12,809 nt of DNA. Origin: Chloroflexota bacterium (GTDB taxonomy: Bacteria; Chloroflexota; Limnocylindria; QHBO01). The notes under the pieces are model-generated. The model was not told where the DNA came from. It saw only the letters and a program-made list of their open reading frames with translations, and ran no database searches. The DNA lies in NCBI GenBank assembly GCA_020848055.1, contig JADLBB010000011.1, positions 1-12,809 of the forward strand. Direction: 5' to 3'. Within the stretch, counting starts at the first letter, position 1, and each line of letters begins with the position of its first letter. Positions 6,026-12,809 of the stretch are shown here, piece after piece. A program made the position numbers and the translations under genes.

Positions 6026-6946
6026 GTGCAGGTAGCGATCTGTGGACTGGGCAGGATGGGGGCCGGGATGGCGCGACGTGCGGCGCGCGGCGGGCACGAC
6101 GTGGTCGCCTGGAACCGGACCGAGCAGGTGGCGATCGACCTCGCCGCGGAGCCGGAGAACGGGGGGCGCGTCACGGTCGCAGAGCCGATCGAGCGGCTGC
6201 GCGACGTGCTGACCGCGCCGCGGCACGTCGTCATCAGCGTGCCGTCCGGGCAGGCGACCGACGACATGATCGCCGAGCTGGCGGGCATCCTCGAGCCAGG
6301 CGACGTGATCGTCGACGCTGGCAACTCCCGCTTCCATGATTCTGTGCGCCACGCGGCCGAGCTGGAGGTGAAGGGCCTCGAGTGGCTCGACATGGGCGTG
6401 TCGGGCGGCGTGTGGGGGCTGGAGGTGGGCTTTTGCGCCATGCTCGGTGGCAAGCGCGAGATCTTCGACCGTTTCGAGCCGGTGGTCCGCACCCTCGCGC
6501 CGGAGAACGGATACCTTTACTGCGGCGCCGCGGGCGCGGGGCACTACGTCAAGATGGTCCACAACGGGATCGAGTACGGGATCATGCAGGCCTACGGCGA
6601 GGGCTTCGACATCCTGCATGCATCCGATTACGACGTCGATCTGGCTGCGGTCGCCCGAATGTGGAACCACGGGTCGGTCATCCGCTCCTGGCTGCTCGAA
6701 CTGGCGGGCGACGCGTTCGAGAAGGAGGGCAACGACCTCGCCTCCATCAAGGGCTGGGTCGCCGATTCGGGCGAGGGCCGCTGGACGGTTGCCGAGGCCA
6801 TCGACCACGACGTGCCCGCCCCCGTCATCACCCTGGCCCTGATCCAGCGCTTCCGCAGCCGCCGTGACCCCGACTCATACACCGATCGCGTCCTCGCCGC
6901 CCTGCGCAACGAGTTCGGCGGCCACGCGATCAAGGAGCGTTCGTAG
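6026..6946 (+). CDS. gnd: 6-phosphogluconate dehydrogenase (decarboxylating), short form
   Basis: This oxidises and decarboxylates 6-phosphogluconate to ribulose 5-phosphate, the last oxidative step of the pathway. The protein has 306 residues, matching the short (about 300-residue) class, not the 470-residue E. coli Gnd. Motifs are the Rossmann loop GLGRMG (7-12), WNRT (29-32) after the second strand, DAGNSRF (97-103), GVSGGVWGLEVG (124-135), the active site GHYVKMVHNGIEYG (172-185) with K176, N180 and E183, and the late motif GEGRWTVAEAI (249-259). R31 resembles the arginine that binds the NADP 2'-phosphate, although many short enzymes use NAD. The start is GTG 6026, with GGAGGA (6017-6022) just upstream; there is no nearby ATG in frame. 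It leads block 2 and is followed by zwf after three bases. Confidence 0.93.
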   Translation: MQVAICGLGRMGAGMARRAARGGHDVVAWNRTEQVAIDLAAEPENGGRVTVAEPIERLRDVLTAPRHVVISVPSGQATDDMIAELAGILEPGDVIVDAGNSRFHDSVRHAAELEVKGLEWLDMGVSGGVWGLEVGFCAMLGGKREIFDRFEPVVRTLAPENGYLYCGAAGAGHYVKMVHNGIEYGIMQAYGEGFDILHASDYDVDLAAVARMWNHGSVIRSWLLELAGDAFEKEGNDLASIKGWVADSGEGRWTVAEAIDHDVPAPVITLALIQRFRSRRDPDSYTDRVLAALRNEFGGHAIKERS

Positions 6947-6949
6947 CCG

Positions 6950-8539
6950 ATGGCGACAACGGCATCGCCGGCTGCCGCGCCGGCCGGCCCCGCGCCCAAC
7001 CCGCTGCGTGCCGGCCTGCGCCTGGAGCGCATCGCCGAGCCGTGCACCATGGTCATCTGCGGCGCGACCGGCGACCTGACCGAACGCAAGCTCGGCCCGG
7101 CCCTGTACAACACCCTGCTCGGAGGGTTCCTGCCGCCGGAGTTCACGGTCGTCGGGTTCGCGCGCCGCGACCTGACCGACGAGGCCTTCCGCGCGCACCT
7201 GCTCGACGGGATCAACAAGTACTCGCGCAACCGTCCGGCCAAGCCATCGATCTGGGAGTCGTTCGCCGCGGGCATCGAGTACCACCGCGGCGACTTCGAC
7301 GACGCCGCGGCCTTCACCGAGCTCGCCAAGCGCCTGGATCGGATCGACCGCGACCGCGGGACCGCGGGCAACCGCCTCTTCTATCTGGCGGTGCCACCGA
7401 GCCTGTACCCGGAGATCATCGGCAACCTTGAGCGCGCGGGCCTCGCCGCCAGCGGCGAGAAGCGGACGACCGGCCCGAAGCATGGCTGGACGCGGGTCAT
7501 CGTGGAGAAGCCGTTCGGCTACGACCTGGCCAGCGCCCAGGCGCTCAACCACGAGATCGCGGCCGCCCTGGACGAGGAGCAGGTGTTCCGCATCGACCAC
7601 TACCTGGGCAAGGAGACGGTCCAGAACCTGTCGGTCTTCCGCTTCGGCAACGGCCTGTTCGAGCCGATCTGGAACCGGCGCTACATCGACTCGGTGCAGA
7701 TCACCGTGGCAGAGACCGTCGGCGTCGAGGGCCGTGGTGAGTTCTACGACGGGACCGGCGCCCTTCGCGACATCATCCAGAACCACGGGCTGCAATTGCT
7801 GGCGATGTTCGCGATGGAACCTCCGGTCGATCTGTCGGCCGAGGACCTGCGCGACGAGAAGCTCAAGGTGCTGCGCGCGGTCAAGCCGATGCCGCCCGAG
7901 GACGTGGCGCGCAACACCGTTCGCGGCCAGTACGTGAACGGCTGGGTCGAGGGTGAACGCATGCCGGCCTACCGCGATGAGCCGGAGGTGGCACCGGACT
8001 CGGAGACCGAGACCTACGTCGCGCTCAAGTTGGCGATCGAGTCCTGGCGATGGGCGGGCGTGCCGTTCTACATCCGCACCGGCAAGGCCATGCCGTCCCG
8101 GGTGACCGAGATCGCGGTCCAGTTCCGGCGCGCGCCACTGGCGCTGTTCAGCCGCGCCGGCGTGCCGCAGATCGACCCGAACGTGCTCGCCATCCGGGTC
8201 CAGCCCGACGAGGGCATCCTGCTGCGCTTCGGCGCCAAGGTGCCCGGCCAGGGCCTGAACATCCGCACGGTGAACATGGACTTCCGGTACGGATCCTCGT
8301 TCGCGGTGGACTCGCCCGACGCGTACGAGACGCTGCTGCTCGACGCGATGGTCGGCGACGCCAGCCTGTTCACCCGCAACGACGAGGTCGAGCGGGCGTG
8401 GGCCATCCTCGACCCGATCCTAGATACCTGGTCCTCCGGCGAAGGCGGCCCGCTGCACTTCTACGGCGCGGGCACGTGGGGTCCGCCGGCCGCCGATGAG
8501 CTGCTCGAGCGCGACGGGCGGGCGTGGAGAAGGCCATGA
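6950..8539 (+). CDS. zwf: Glucose-6-phosphate 1-dehydrogenase
   Basis: This makes 6-phosphogluconolactone and reduced dinucleotide from glucose 6-phosphate, the entry step of the oxidative branch. It has 529 residues, slightly longer than typical, mainly through an Ala/Pro-rich N-terminal tail of about 25 residues. Seen in order are the nucleotide loop CGATGDLTERKL (37-48), YLAVPP (145-150), EKPFG (186-190) and the signature RIDHYLGKE (214-222), which holds the catalytic histidine and substrate-binding lysine. The middle and C-terminal parts have typical segments such as NHGLQLL and GKAMPSR. AAGGAG (6932-6937) lies 12 bases before the ATG. The stop overlaps the start of the OpcA-like gene as ATGA, fitting coupled synthesis of the enzyme and its assembly factor. 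Confidence 0.96.
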   Translation: MATTASPAAAPAGPAPNPLRAGLRLERIAEPCTMVICGATGDLTERKLGPALYNTLLGGFLPPEFTVVGFARRDLTDEAFRAHLLDGINKYSRNRPAKPSIWESFAAGIEYHRGDFDDAAAFTELAKRLDRIDRDRGTAGNRLFYLAVPPSLYPEIIGNLERAGLAASGEKRTTGPKHGWTRVIVEKPFGYDLASAQALNHEIAAALDEEQVFRIDHYLGKETVQNLSVFRFGNGLFEPIWNRRYIDSVQITVAETVGVEGRGEFYDGTGALRDIIQNHGLQLLAMFAMEPPVDLSAEDLRDEKLKVLRAVKPMPPEDVARNTVRGQYVNGWVEGERMPAYRDEPEVAPDSETETYVALKLAIESWRWAGVPFYIRTGKAMPSRVTEIAVQFRRAPLALFSRAGVPQIDPNVLAIRVQPDEGILLRFGAKVPGQGLNIRTVNMDFRYGSSFAVDSPDAYETLLLDAMVGDASLFTRNDEVERAWAILDPILDTWSSGEGGPLHFYGAGTWGPPAADELLERDGRAWRRP

Positions 8540-9801
8540 CCGGCAGCCGATCGGCGACGGTGGAGCGCGAGAGGGCCGCGCATCGGCGGCTCATGCGCTT
8601 CGGCGTCCATCCGGGCCAGGTGGTGCCGATGTGGGAGACGAGCGACACCAGCGTGCAGGCCATCGCGACGCACCTGTCGTCGCTGTGGATGGCCGCCGAT
8701 GGCGCCGCCGAGGCCGCGCCCGGCGACGCGCGGACCGTGACCGAGAAGGGCCTGGCCCACGCGCGCGCCTCGGTGCTGAACCTGATCGCCGTCGTGATCG
8801 ATGACCAGGCGGCCGACCGAGTCGTGTCCACCCTGCTGGAGCTCGGCGTGCGCCACCCGTCGCGTGCCATCGTGCTCGCCCCGCATCCGGGAAGCTCGAA
8901 ACGCGGCATCGACGCGCGCATCAGCGCTCACTGCACGCTGGCCAACGGAGGCGGCGAACGGGTGTGCTGCGAGGAGGTCGTCCTGCTGGTGCGCGGCGAG
9001 TCGGCGGCGCACCTGGCGGGCATCGTGGCGCCGCTGTTGATCCATGACCTGCCAACCCACGTGTGGTGGCCTGGCGATCCGCCGTTCCGGAACCCGGCCT
9101 TCGACCAGGTGGTCGAGCTGTGCGATCGGGTGCTCTTCGACTCATCCGACATGGATGACCTGGCGGCGGGCTGGCGCCGCATAGCGGGCCTGCGACGGCG
9201 CAGCGGTAGCGGCGACCTCAGTTGGGAGCGCCTCCACCTTTGGCAGGAGCTGACGGCCCAGTTCTTCGACGCGCCGCGCTTCCGGCGCTACCTTCCGAAT
9301 GTCAGCCGCCTGCGTATCCGGTACGCGGTCGCGCCGTCCGGCGCGACCGGCGCGGGCATCGCATCGCCCATGGCGCAGGCCCTGCTGTACGCCGGGTGGA
9401 TCGCGACTCGCCTGGGTTGGAAGCGCCATCGGACTCTCGAGACCCTGACGGCGGGCGCGTTCCGGCTGGTGCTCGAGGGTCGCCATGAGATGGTCGACCT
9501 CCTCGTCGAGCCCGAGGCGACCGATGCGGTTCGGGCTGGAGACCTGCTATCGGTGCGAATGGCGTCGCGCGGCGAGACCGGCGCCGGCGAGTTCATCATC
9601 GACCGCGCCGTCGACGATGCCGCGGTCGCCACCAACGCCGACGGCATGACTGCCCTCTTCCGCCGGGTTCCGATGCTACCGCGCAGCGAGGCTGAGCTGC
9701 TCAGCGCCCAGCTGGCGCTCGACCGCGCCGATGCCGTGTACGACGACGCGATGCGCGCGGCCGGGATCCTGCTGGCGTCAGCCCGCGAGGTGACTGCGTG
9801 A
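8536..9801 (+). CDS. opcA: OpcA-like glucose-6-phosphate dehydrogenase assembly protein
   Basis: OpcA proteins help glucose-6-phosphate dehydrogenase assemble and stay active in cyanobacteria and actinobacteria. The 421-residue sequence has the expected pieces: RASVLNLIAVVIDD (77-90), a strand-rich part with HPSRAIVL (107-114), CCEEVVLLVRG (144-154) and APLLIHDLPTHVWWPGDPPF (165-184). The stretch from SWERLHLWQ onward leads into the C-terminal domain. ATG 8536 overlaps the zwf stop and has GGAGAAGG just before it; GTG 8524 is a weaker alternative. The only cysteines are C133, C144, C145 and C196, all in the first half, so a C-terminal redox cysteine pair of the kind described in cyanobacterial OpcA is absent. 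Position between zwf and pgl is the classic arrangement. Confidence 0.9.
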   Translation: MTGSRSATVERERAAHRRLMRFGVHPGQVVPMWETSDTSVQAIATHLSSLWMAADGAAEAAPGDARTVTEKGLAHARASVLNLIAVVIDDQAADRVVSTLLELGVRHPSRAIVLAPHPGSSKRGIDARISAHCTLANGGGERVCCEEVVLLVRGESAAHLAGIVAPLLIHDLPTHVWWPGDPPFRNPAFDQVVELCDRVLFDSSDMDDLAAGWRRIAGLRRRSGSGDLSWERLHLWQELTAQFFDAPRFRRYLPNVSRLRIRYAVAPSGATGAGIASPMAQALLYAGWIATRLGWKRHRTLETLTAGAFRLVLEGRHEMVDLLVEPEATDAVRAGDLLSVRMASRGETGAGEFIIDRAVDDAAVATNADGMTALFRRVPMLPRSEAELLSAQLALDRADAVYDDAMRAAGILLASAREVTA

Positions 9802-10526
9802 CGCGCTTCTCGGTCCTGCCCGATCCGGCGGCGGTGTGCGCGGCGATGGCCGACCTGGTGGTCGAGTCGGCGGCGGCCGCGATCGACGAGCAGGGCATCT
9901 TCCGCATCGCGTTGTCGGGGGGCGGGACGCCCAAGACGGTGTATCCGATGCTGCTGGAGCCGCATCGGCGCGACGCGGTGGATTGGAGTCGCGTCGAGTT
10001 CTTCTGGGGTGACGAGCGCGCGGTGCCGCCGGACGATCCGCAGTCGAACTTCGGCGTGGCCTACGCGATGCTCATCGCGCGCCTGCCCAACGTCCGGCCG
10101 GCTCGCATCCACCGCATGCCGGCCGAGGCACCGGATCTCGATGCCGCGGCGCTCGGCTACGAGAGCGAGCTGCGCGTTGCGTTTGGAACGCGCGGCGGCG
10201 AGTTTCCGGCGTTCGACCTCGTGTGGCTGGGCATGGGTCCCGACGGCCACACGGCCAGCCTGTTTCCCGGGTCGGCCGCGCTCGACGAGACGGAGCGAGC
10301 GGTAGTCGCCAACTGGGCGCCGCACCCGCGGGCCTGGCGAATGACGCTGACGTTCCCGGTCTTCGACGCGGCGCGGCGCGTCGTCTTCGTGGTCGAGGGC
10401 AAGAACAAGGCCGACGCGATCCGCGCCGTACGCGCCGGAGGTTCTGGCCTCCCCGCGGAGCGCGTATCCGGCGAAGGGGTCGAGTGGCTGCTGGACGCCG
10501 CGGCCGCCGGCGAGGAGTCCGGCTGA
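9798..10526 (+). CDS. pgl: 6-phosphogluconolactonase
   Basis: This hydrolyses 6-phosphogluconolactone to 6-phosphogluconate. It has 242 residues, normal for the SugarP-isomerase-type (Pgl/DevB) family. Recognisable motifs are ALSGGGTPK (38-46), FFWGDERAVPPDDPQSNF (68-85), GMGPDGHTASLFPG (about 145-158, with the conserved catalytic-site histidine) and EGKNKADAIR near the C-terminus. The start is GTG 9798, overlapping the opcA stop as GTGA, so translation is probably coupled. With zwf and gnd in the same run it completes the oxidative branch. Confidence 0.95.
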   Translation: MTRFSVLPDPAAVCAAMADLVVESAAAAIDEQGIFRIALSGGGTPKTVYPMLLEPHRRDAVDWSRVEFFWGDERAVPPDDPQSNFGVAYAMLIARLPNVRPARIHRMPAEAPDLDAAALGYESELRVAFGTRGGEFPAFDLVWLGMGPDGHTASLFPGSAALDETERAVVANWAPHPRAWRMTLTFPVFDAARRVVFVVEGKNKADAIRAVRAGGSGLPAERVSGEGVEWLLDAAAAGEESG

Positions 10527-10529
10527 GAC

Positions 10530-10793
10530 ATGCCGCCGGCCGTCTGGCTGATCACGTCCATCGTCGCCGCGGGCGGCGCGTACGCGGTGGCCTGGCCGGC
10601 CTGGCAGTCGCTTCGGGCGCGCCGAGACCGTGATACCAACACCGATCGCTACCTGCGCTGGCGCGGACGCGCGCCGCGGGACGCGCCCAGCCCGGCGGGC
10701 CCCACGGGCGACGAGCGTCGCCGATTGGCGATCGGCGCCGTGCTGGCTGGCGTCGCGGCGGTCGCGCTGATCGCCTTTCTGGCTGGCGGCTGA
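10530..10793 (+). CDS. Small membrane protein of unknown function, two transmembrane helices
   Basis: This 87-residue protein is not one I recognise. Residues 4-27 (VWLITSIVAAGGAYAVAWPAW) and 67-86 (AIGAVLAGVAAVALIAFLAG) are clear membrane helices. The loop between them (about 28-66) is hydrophilic and very arginine-rich, so it should be cytoplasmic with both ends outside. The ATG follows the pgl stop after three bases, and GAGGAG (10512-10517) is 12 bases upstream, so it is probably part of the operon. It has no catalytic motif or lipobox. Possible roles as an anchor or an accessory to a neighbour cannot be separated from sequence. Confidence 0.7.
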   Translation: MPPAVWLITSIVAAGGAYAVAWPAWQSLRARRDRDTNTDRYLRWRGRAPRDAPSPAGPTGDERRRLAIGAVLAGVAAVALIAFLAGG

Positions 10794-10798
10794 TCGCG

Positions 10799-11137
10799 GT
10801 GCGCGTCGAGCTGCTGTTCGCCGATGGCGACCCGGCCGCCATGCCGGCGCGCCAGGCCCTGGCGGAGGTCCTTGGCGAGGATGCCTTCGAGACGCCGATC
10901 CAGCTCATCGCGGTCGGCTCCCCGGAGGACGCGTCGATGCTCGACATGCGTGGATCGCCGACGATCCGGATCGACGGGCTCGACATCGTGCCGGGCTGGG
11001 ACGGGCCGATCGGCCTGGTCCAGCGCGACTACGGTGACGGCCCGGTGCCGCCCAAGGCGCTGATCCGGGCGGCGGTCGAGCGGGCGCGCGGCTGGGGCCA
11101 TGGGCGCCCGCGCCGGCCCGAACGCGATCCGGGGTAG
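10799..11137 (+). CDS. Thioredoxin-fold-like protein lacking cysteines
   Basis: The 112-residue protein starts with a strand (RVELLFADGDP), then a helix (ARQALAEVLG), a second strand (PIQLIAVGSP) and the loop DMRGSPTIRIDGLDI (49-63). GSPTIRIDG resembles the cis-proline loop of small thioredoxin-like proteins that normally carry CPxC in the first loop and a cysteine after the third strand. Here the first loop reads DGDPAAMPA and the whole protein contains no cysteine, so it cannot do thiol-disulfide exchange. The start is GTG 10799, five bases after the preceding stop, with no strong ribosome-binding site; the next in-frame ATG would remove the first strand. The C-terminal 20 residues are basic and disordered. 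A binding or structural role is possible. The fold call is a judgement from pattern. Confidence 0.6.
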   Translation: MRVELLFADGDPAAMPARQALAEVLGEDAFETPIQLIAVGSPEDASMLDMRGSPTIRIDGLDIVPGWDGPIGLVQRDYGDGPVPPKALIRAAVERARGWGHGRPRRPERDPG

Positions 11138-11140
11138 ACT
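11135..11140 (+). promoter_or_regulatory. Weak candidate -10 box before the 116-residue gene
   Basis: TAGACT overlaps the stop codon of the thioredoxin-like gene and lies 15 bases before ATG 11156. It would give a leader of only about 8-9 nt. This is the only sizeable gap (18 bases) in the tail of block 2, so an internal promoter for the last two genes is plausible. No -35 match is visible. Confidence 0.25.
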
Positions 11141-11155
11141 GGCGCCCACTGCACC

Positions 11156-11506
11156 ATGTCCGCCAACAAACGCCCAAGCACATCGAGCCTGCGCCGCTAC
11201 GTCACGTCGCGCCCGTACGTCGCTGTCGCGGACATCCGGCGCCGGTTCGACCTCGAGGCCGATGCGATGAGCGTCGTGTCGCGCAACGGCACGACCGCCT
11301 ACGTCGGCCTGCCCGAGCGAGAGGCCATCAAGCTCCAGGAACTCTGGCAGCGCGACGAACTGGGGGTGGAGCTGTCGGTCGAGGTCCGGGCGCCGGTCAT
11401 CGTCGGGGTGTACCCCATGCGCGTGGCCCGCTTCGTGGTCGACCAGGCGACCGGCAGCAACGGCCACCGCCCGTTGGACGAATCTCCCGGGGGGTCTGCC
11501 GAGTGA
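11156..11506 (+). CDS. Conserved-looking hypothetical protein, 116 residues
   Basis: I do not recognise this protein. It is soluble, without signal peptide or membrane helix. It has a basic start (MSANKRPSTSSLRRYV), a helical part with ADIRRRFDLEADAM (25-38), a strand-like NGTTAYVGLP (44-53), a helix (EREAIKLQELWQRDE) and a strand-rich end (GVELSVEVRAPVIVGVYPMRVARFVVD). The C-terminal 20 residues are polar. The RRRF helix followed by short strands could be a small winged-helix-like domain, but I cannot support that well. The ATG follows the previous gene by 18 bases, and the stop overlaps the ATP-grasp gene start as GTGA, so it is translated together with that enzyme and may be its partner. 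Confidence 0.65.
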   Translation: MSANKRPSTSSLRRYVTSRPYVAVADIRRRFDLEADAMSVVSRNGTTAYVGLPEREAIKLQELWQRDELGVELSVEVRAPVIVGVYPMRVARFVVDQATGSNGHRPLDESPGGSAE

Positions 11507-12696
11507 ATCGCGGCTCGCCTGTGCCCGAGGTTTCGGCGCTCATCCTCGGCCACGATATCGCGCCACTCGGCGTCCTGCGCGCGCTGGCCGCACATCGGGT
11601 GAACTGCCTCGTCGTCGAGGAGACTACCGACGTCATCAGCCACTCGCGATGGTACCGTTCCCCGCAACGCACCCTCGCCGAGACCGATAACGGCGAGGCA
11701 CTGACCGCATACCTGCGCTCGCTCGAGATCGACCGAGCCGTGCTGCTGCCATGTTCCGACCGCTGGGTCCTGGCCGTGGCCAGAATGTCCGACGATCTGC
11801 GGCGGCGCTTTCCTTCCGGATCGCCCGGTCGCGACGTGGTCGAGCAATTGGTCGATAAGGACCGCTTCGGGGCGCTGGTCGCCAGGCTGGGGATCCCGCA
11901 CCCGTTCACCCTCGATATCGGGGGGCCGGCCGACCTGGGCGCATTGAGTGACGAGCAGCTGGCCAGCGGCTTCCTCAAGCCGACCTCGTCGGTGCTGCAT
12001 CGTCGTCACTTCGGGACGAAGGGATCCTTCGCCACCTCGCGTGCGGCCGCGGTGCAGCGGGTGGAGGAGGCGGCGGCGCTCGGGATCGGGTTCGTGTTCC
12101 AGGACTGGATCCCGGGACCGCACGCGTCATCGATCCTCATCGATGGCCTCGTGGATCGTCATGGCGACATCCATGGCCTGACGGCGCGGCGCAAGATCAG
12201 GGAGTATCCGGCCCGGCTGGGCACGACCTCGGCGTCAATAGGAATACGGCCGGCGAGCGTCTCCGACGCCGTCGAATCGGTCACGCGCCTGCTGGCCGAG
12301 ATCTCCTATCGCGGCCTCTTCAACATCGAGTTCAAGCACGATGCGCGCGACGGCCTGCACAAGATCATCGAGTTCAATCCCCGAGCCTGCTGGTATACCG
12401 GCACGATCGTCAGCGGTGGCGTCGATCTGCCGTGGCTCGCCTACCACGACGCGCTGGAGATGCCCGTGCCATCGACCGGGCGCTATCGAGCTGGGCGGCG
12501 CGCCCTCTATGAATTCGGTGATGCGCGGGCGATCCTGGTCGCTGTGCGCGAAGGCCGGCGGCCGGAGGGCTCGGTCGTGCGGACCTGGCTGCTCGGCGAT
12601 CGTGCGCTGTTCTGGTGGAGGGATCCGATGCCGGCGCTGGGTGGCGTGCTGGCGGCGTTGCGCCGGCGAATCCGCCGCTTCCTCGCTCGGAACTAG
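11503..12696 (+). CDS. ATP-grasp ligase-like protein of unknown substrate
   Basis: The 397-residue protein has the layout of predicted ATP-grasp carboligases, which use ATP to join a carboxylate to an amine or thiol through an acyl phosphate. A Rossmann-like N-terminal domain (SALILGHDIAPLGVLRAL, 11-28) is followed by a linker helix with VDKDRFGALVARLGIP (117-132). The ATP-grasp core has FLKP (157-160, K159 a likely ATP-binding lysine), FVFQDWIPG (197-205), NIEFKHD (274-280) and IIEFNPR (288-294). E276, E290 and N292 fit the metal-binding acids and amide, and R294 follows. The C-terminus (about 370-397) is a basic, possibly amphipathic tail that might touch the membrane. GTG 11503 overlaps the upstream stop; GTG 11521 in frame is an alternative start. 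Substrate cannot be predicted, and a direct link to the sugar pathway is not evident. Confidence 0.82.
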   Translation: MNRGSPVPEVSALILGHDIAPLGVLRALAAHRVNCLVVEETTDVISHSRWYRSPQRTLAETDNGEALTAYLRSLEIDRAVLLPCSDRWVLAVARMSDDLRRRFPSGSPGRDVVEQLVDKDRFGALVARLGIPHPFTLDIGGPADLGALSDEQLASGFLKPTSSVLHRRHFGTKGSFATSRAAAVQRVEEAAALGIGFVFQDWIPGPHASSILIDGLVDRHGDIHGLTARRKIREYPARLGTTSASIGIRPASVSDAVESVTRLLAEISYRGLFNIEFKHDARDGLHKIIEFNPRACWYTGTIVSGGVDLPWLAYHDALEMPVPSTGRYRAGRRALYEFGDARAILVAVREGRRPEGSVVRTWLLGDRALFWWRDPMPALGGVLAALRRRIRRFLARN

Positions 12697-12809
12697 ACGG
12701 CCGAGGTACCAGGGGCCGACCCGTGGGCCGCGGGTGAACCCATCCCGCCCATGCGTTGTACCGTCTCCATCACGGCGGCGACGAACGCATCGACCTCCCC
12801 TTCCGACAT
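12693..12809 (-). CDS. Partial gene entering from the right edge, C-terminal end only
   Basis: Reading the - strand from the right edge, the frame is open for 38 codons and ends at TAG (12695-12693), overlapping the ATP-grasp stop by three to four bases in a convergent arrangement. Residues visible are MSEGEVDAFVAAVMETVQRM and a Gly/Ala/Pro/Ser-rich tail. The first 20 residues form an amphipathic helix of the (E)EVDAFVAAV type seen at the C-terminal end of many PLP-dependent class V aminotransferases and related enzymes. That is only a suggestion from a very short piece. The first ATG is probably internal, because the gene would otherwise begin exactly at the window edge. No terminator is visible between the two genes. 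Confidence 0.45.
   Translation of the reverse strand: MSEGEVDAFVAAVMETVQRMGGMGSPAAHGSAPGTSAV

Noticed and set aside
12697..12760. G/C-rich inverted segments after the ATP-grasp gene as a terminator
   Set aside because: Complementary GGGCC/GGCCC stretches exist but no stable hairpin followed by T residues can be drawn, and the region appears to code for the end of the - strand gene.
1..12809. CRISPR array, insertion sequence, tRNA or rRNA genes
   Set aside because: No regularly spaced repeats, transposase, terminal inverted repeats or RNA-like sequence were seen on either strand.

Overview
The window is a GC-rich, densely packed stretch of bacterial chromosome carrying an almost complete pentose phosphate pathway cluster. 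The gene set suggests a Chloroflexota-like or actinobacterium-like organism: high GC, an OpcA-type partner of glucose-6-phosphate dehydrogenase, a short 6-phosphogluconate dehydrogenase, and adjacent transaldolase and phosphoglucose isomerase genes of the kind fused elsewhere. One promoter-like site has a TAGGAT box seven bases from a start codon, as in leaderless genes. The phylum is an inference; no rRNA or other marker is present.

Layout. Positions 1-168 hold the 3' end of a DeoR-family sugar-responsive regulator. Block 1 follows on the + strand: transketolase (246-2105), transaldolase (2107-3210) and a phosphoglucose isomerase-like protein (3207-4901), in a tight operon. Next, on the - strand, comes a VapBC-type toxin-antitoxin pair (4917-5599). 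The region 5600-6025 holds a truncated membrane-protein gene and two copies of a 52-bp promoter-like direct repeat. Block 2 resumes on the + strand: 6-phosphogluconate dehydrogenase (6026-6946), glucose-6-phosphate dehydrogenase (6950-8539), the OpcA-like assembly protein (8536-9801) and 6-phosphogluconolactonase (9798-10526). The same run continues with a small two-helix membrane protein, a cysteine-free thioredoxin-fold-like protein, a 116-residue protein of unknown function and an ATP-grasp enzyme (to 12696). A partial gene enters from the right edge on the - strand and converges on the ATP-grasp gene.

How the genes work together. Zwf, with OpcA as its likely activator or assembly factor, oxidises glucose 6-phosphate. 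Pgl hydrolyses the lactone, and Gnd oxidises and decarboxylates 6-phosphogluconate to ribulose 5-phosphate. Transketolase and transaldolase recycle pentoses to fructose 6-phosphate and glyceraldehyde 3-phosphate, and the isomerase returns fructose 6-phosphate to glucose 6-phosphate. Together they can run an oxidative cycle. Ribose-5-phosphate isomerase and ribulose-phosphate epimerase are not in the window. The upstream DeoR regulator is a plausible but unproven controller.

Most points worth a second look are local: the duplicated promoter or start module before gnd, the truncated membrane gene beside a toxin-antitoxin pair in the middle of a metabolic cluster, an animal-type transketolase, a split version of the transaldolase-isomerase fusion, and the uncharacterised tail genes. 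I see no CRISPR array, insertion sequence, RNA gene or clear defence system.
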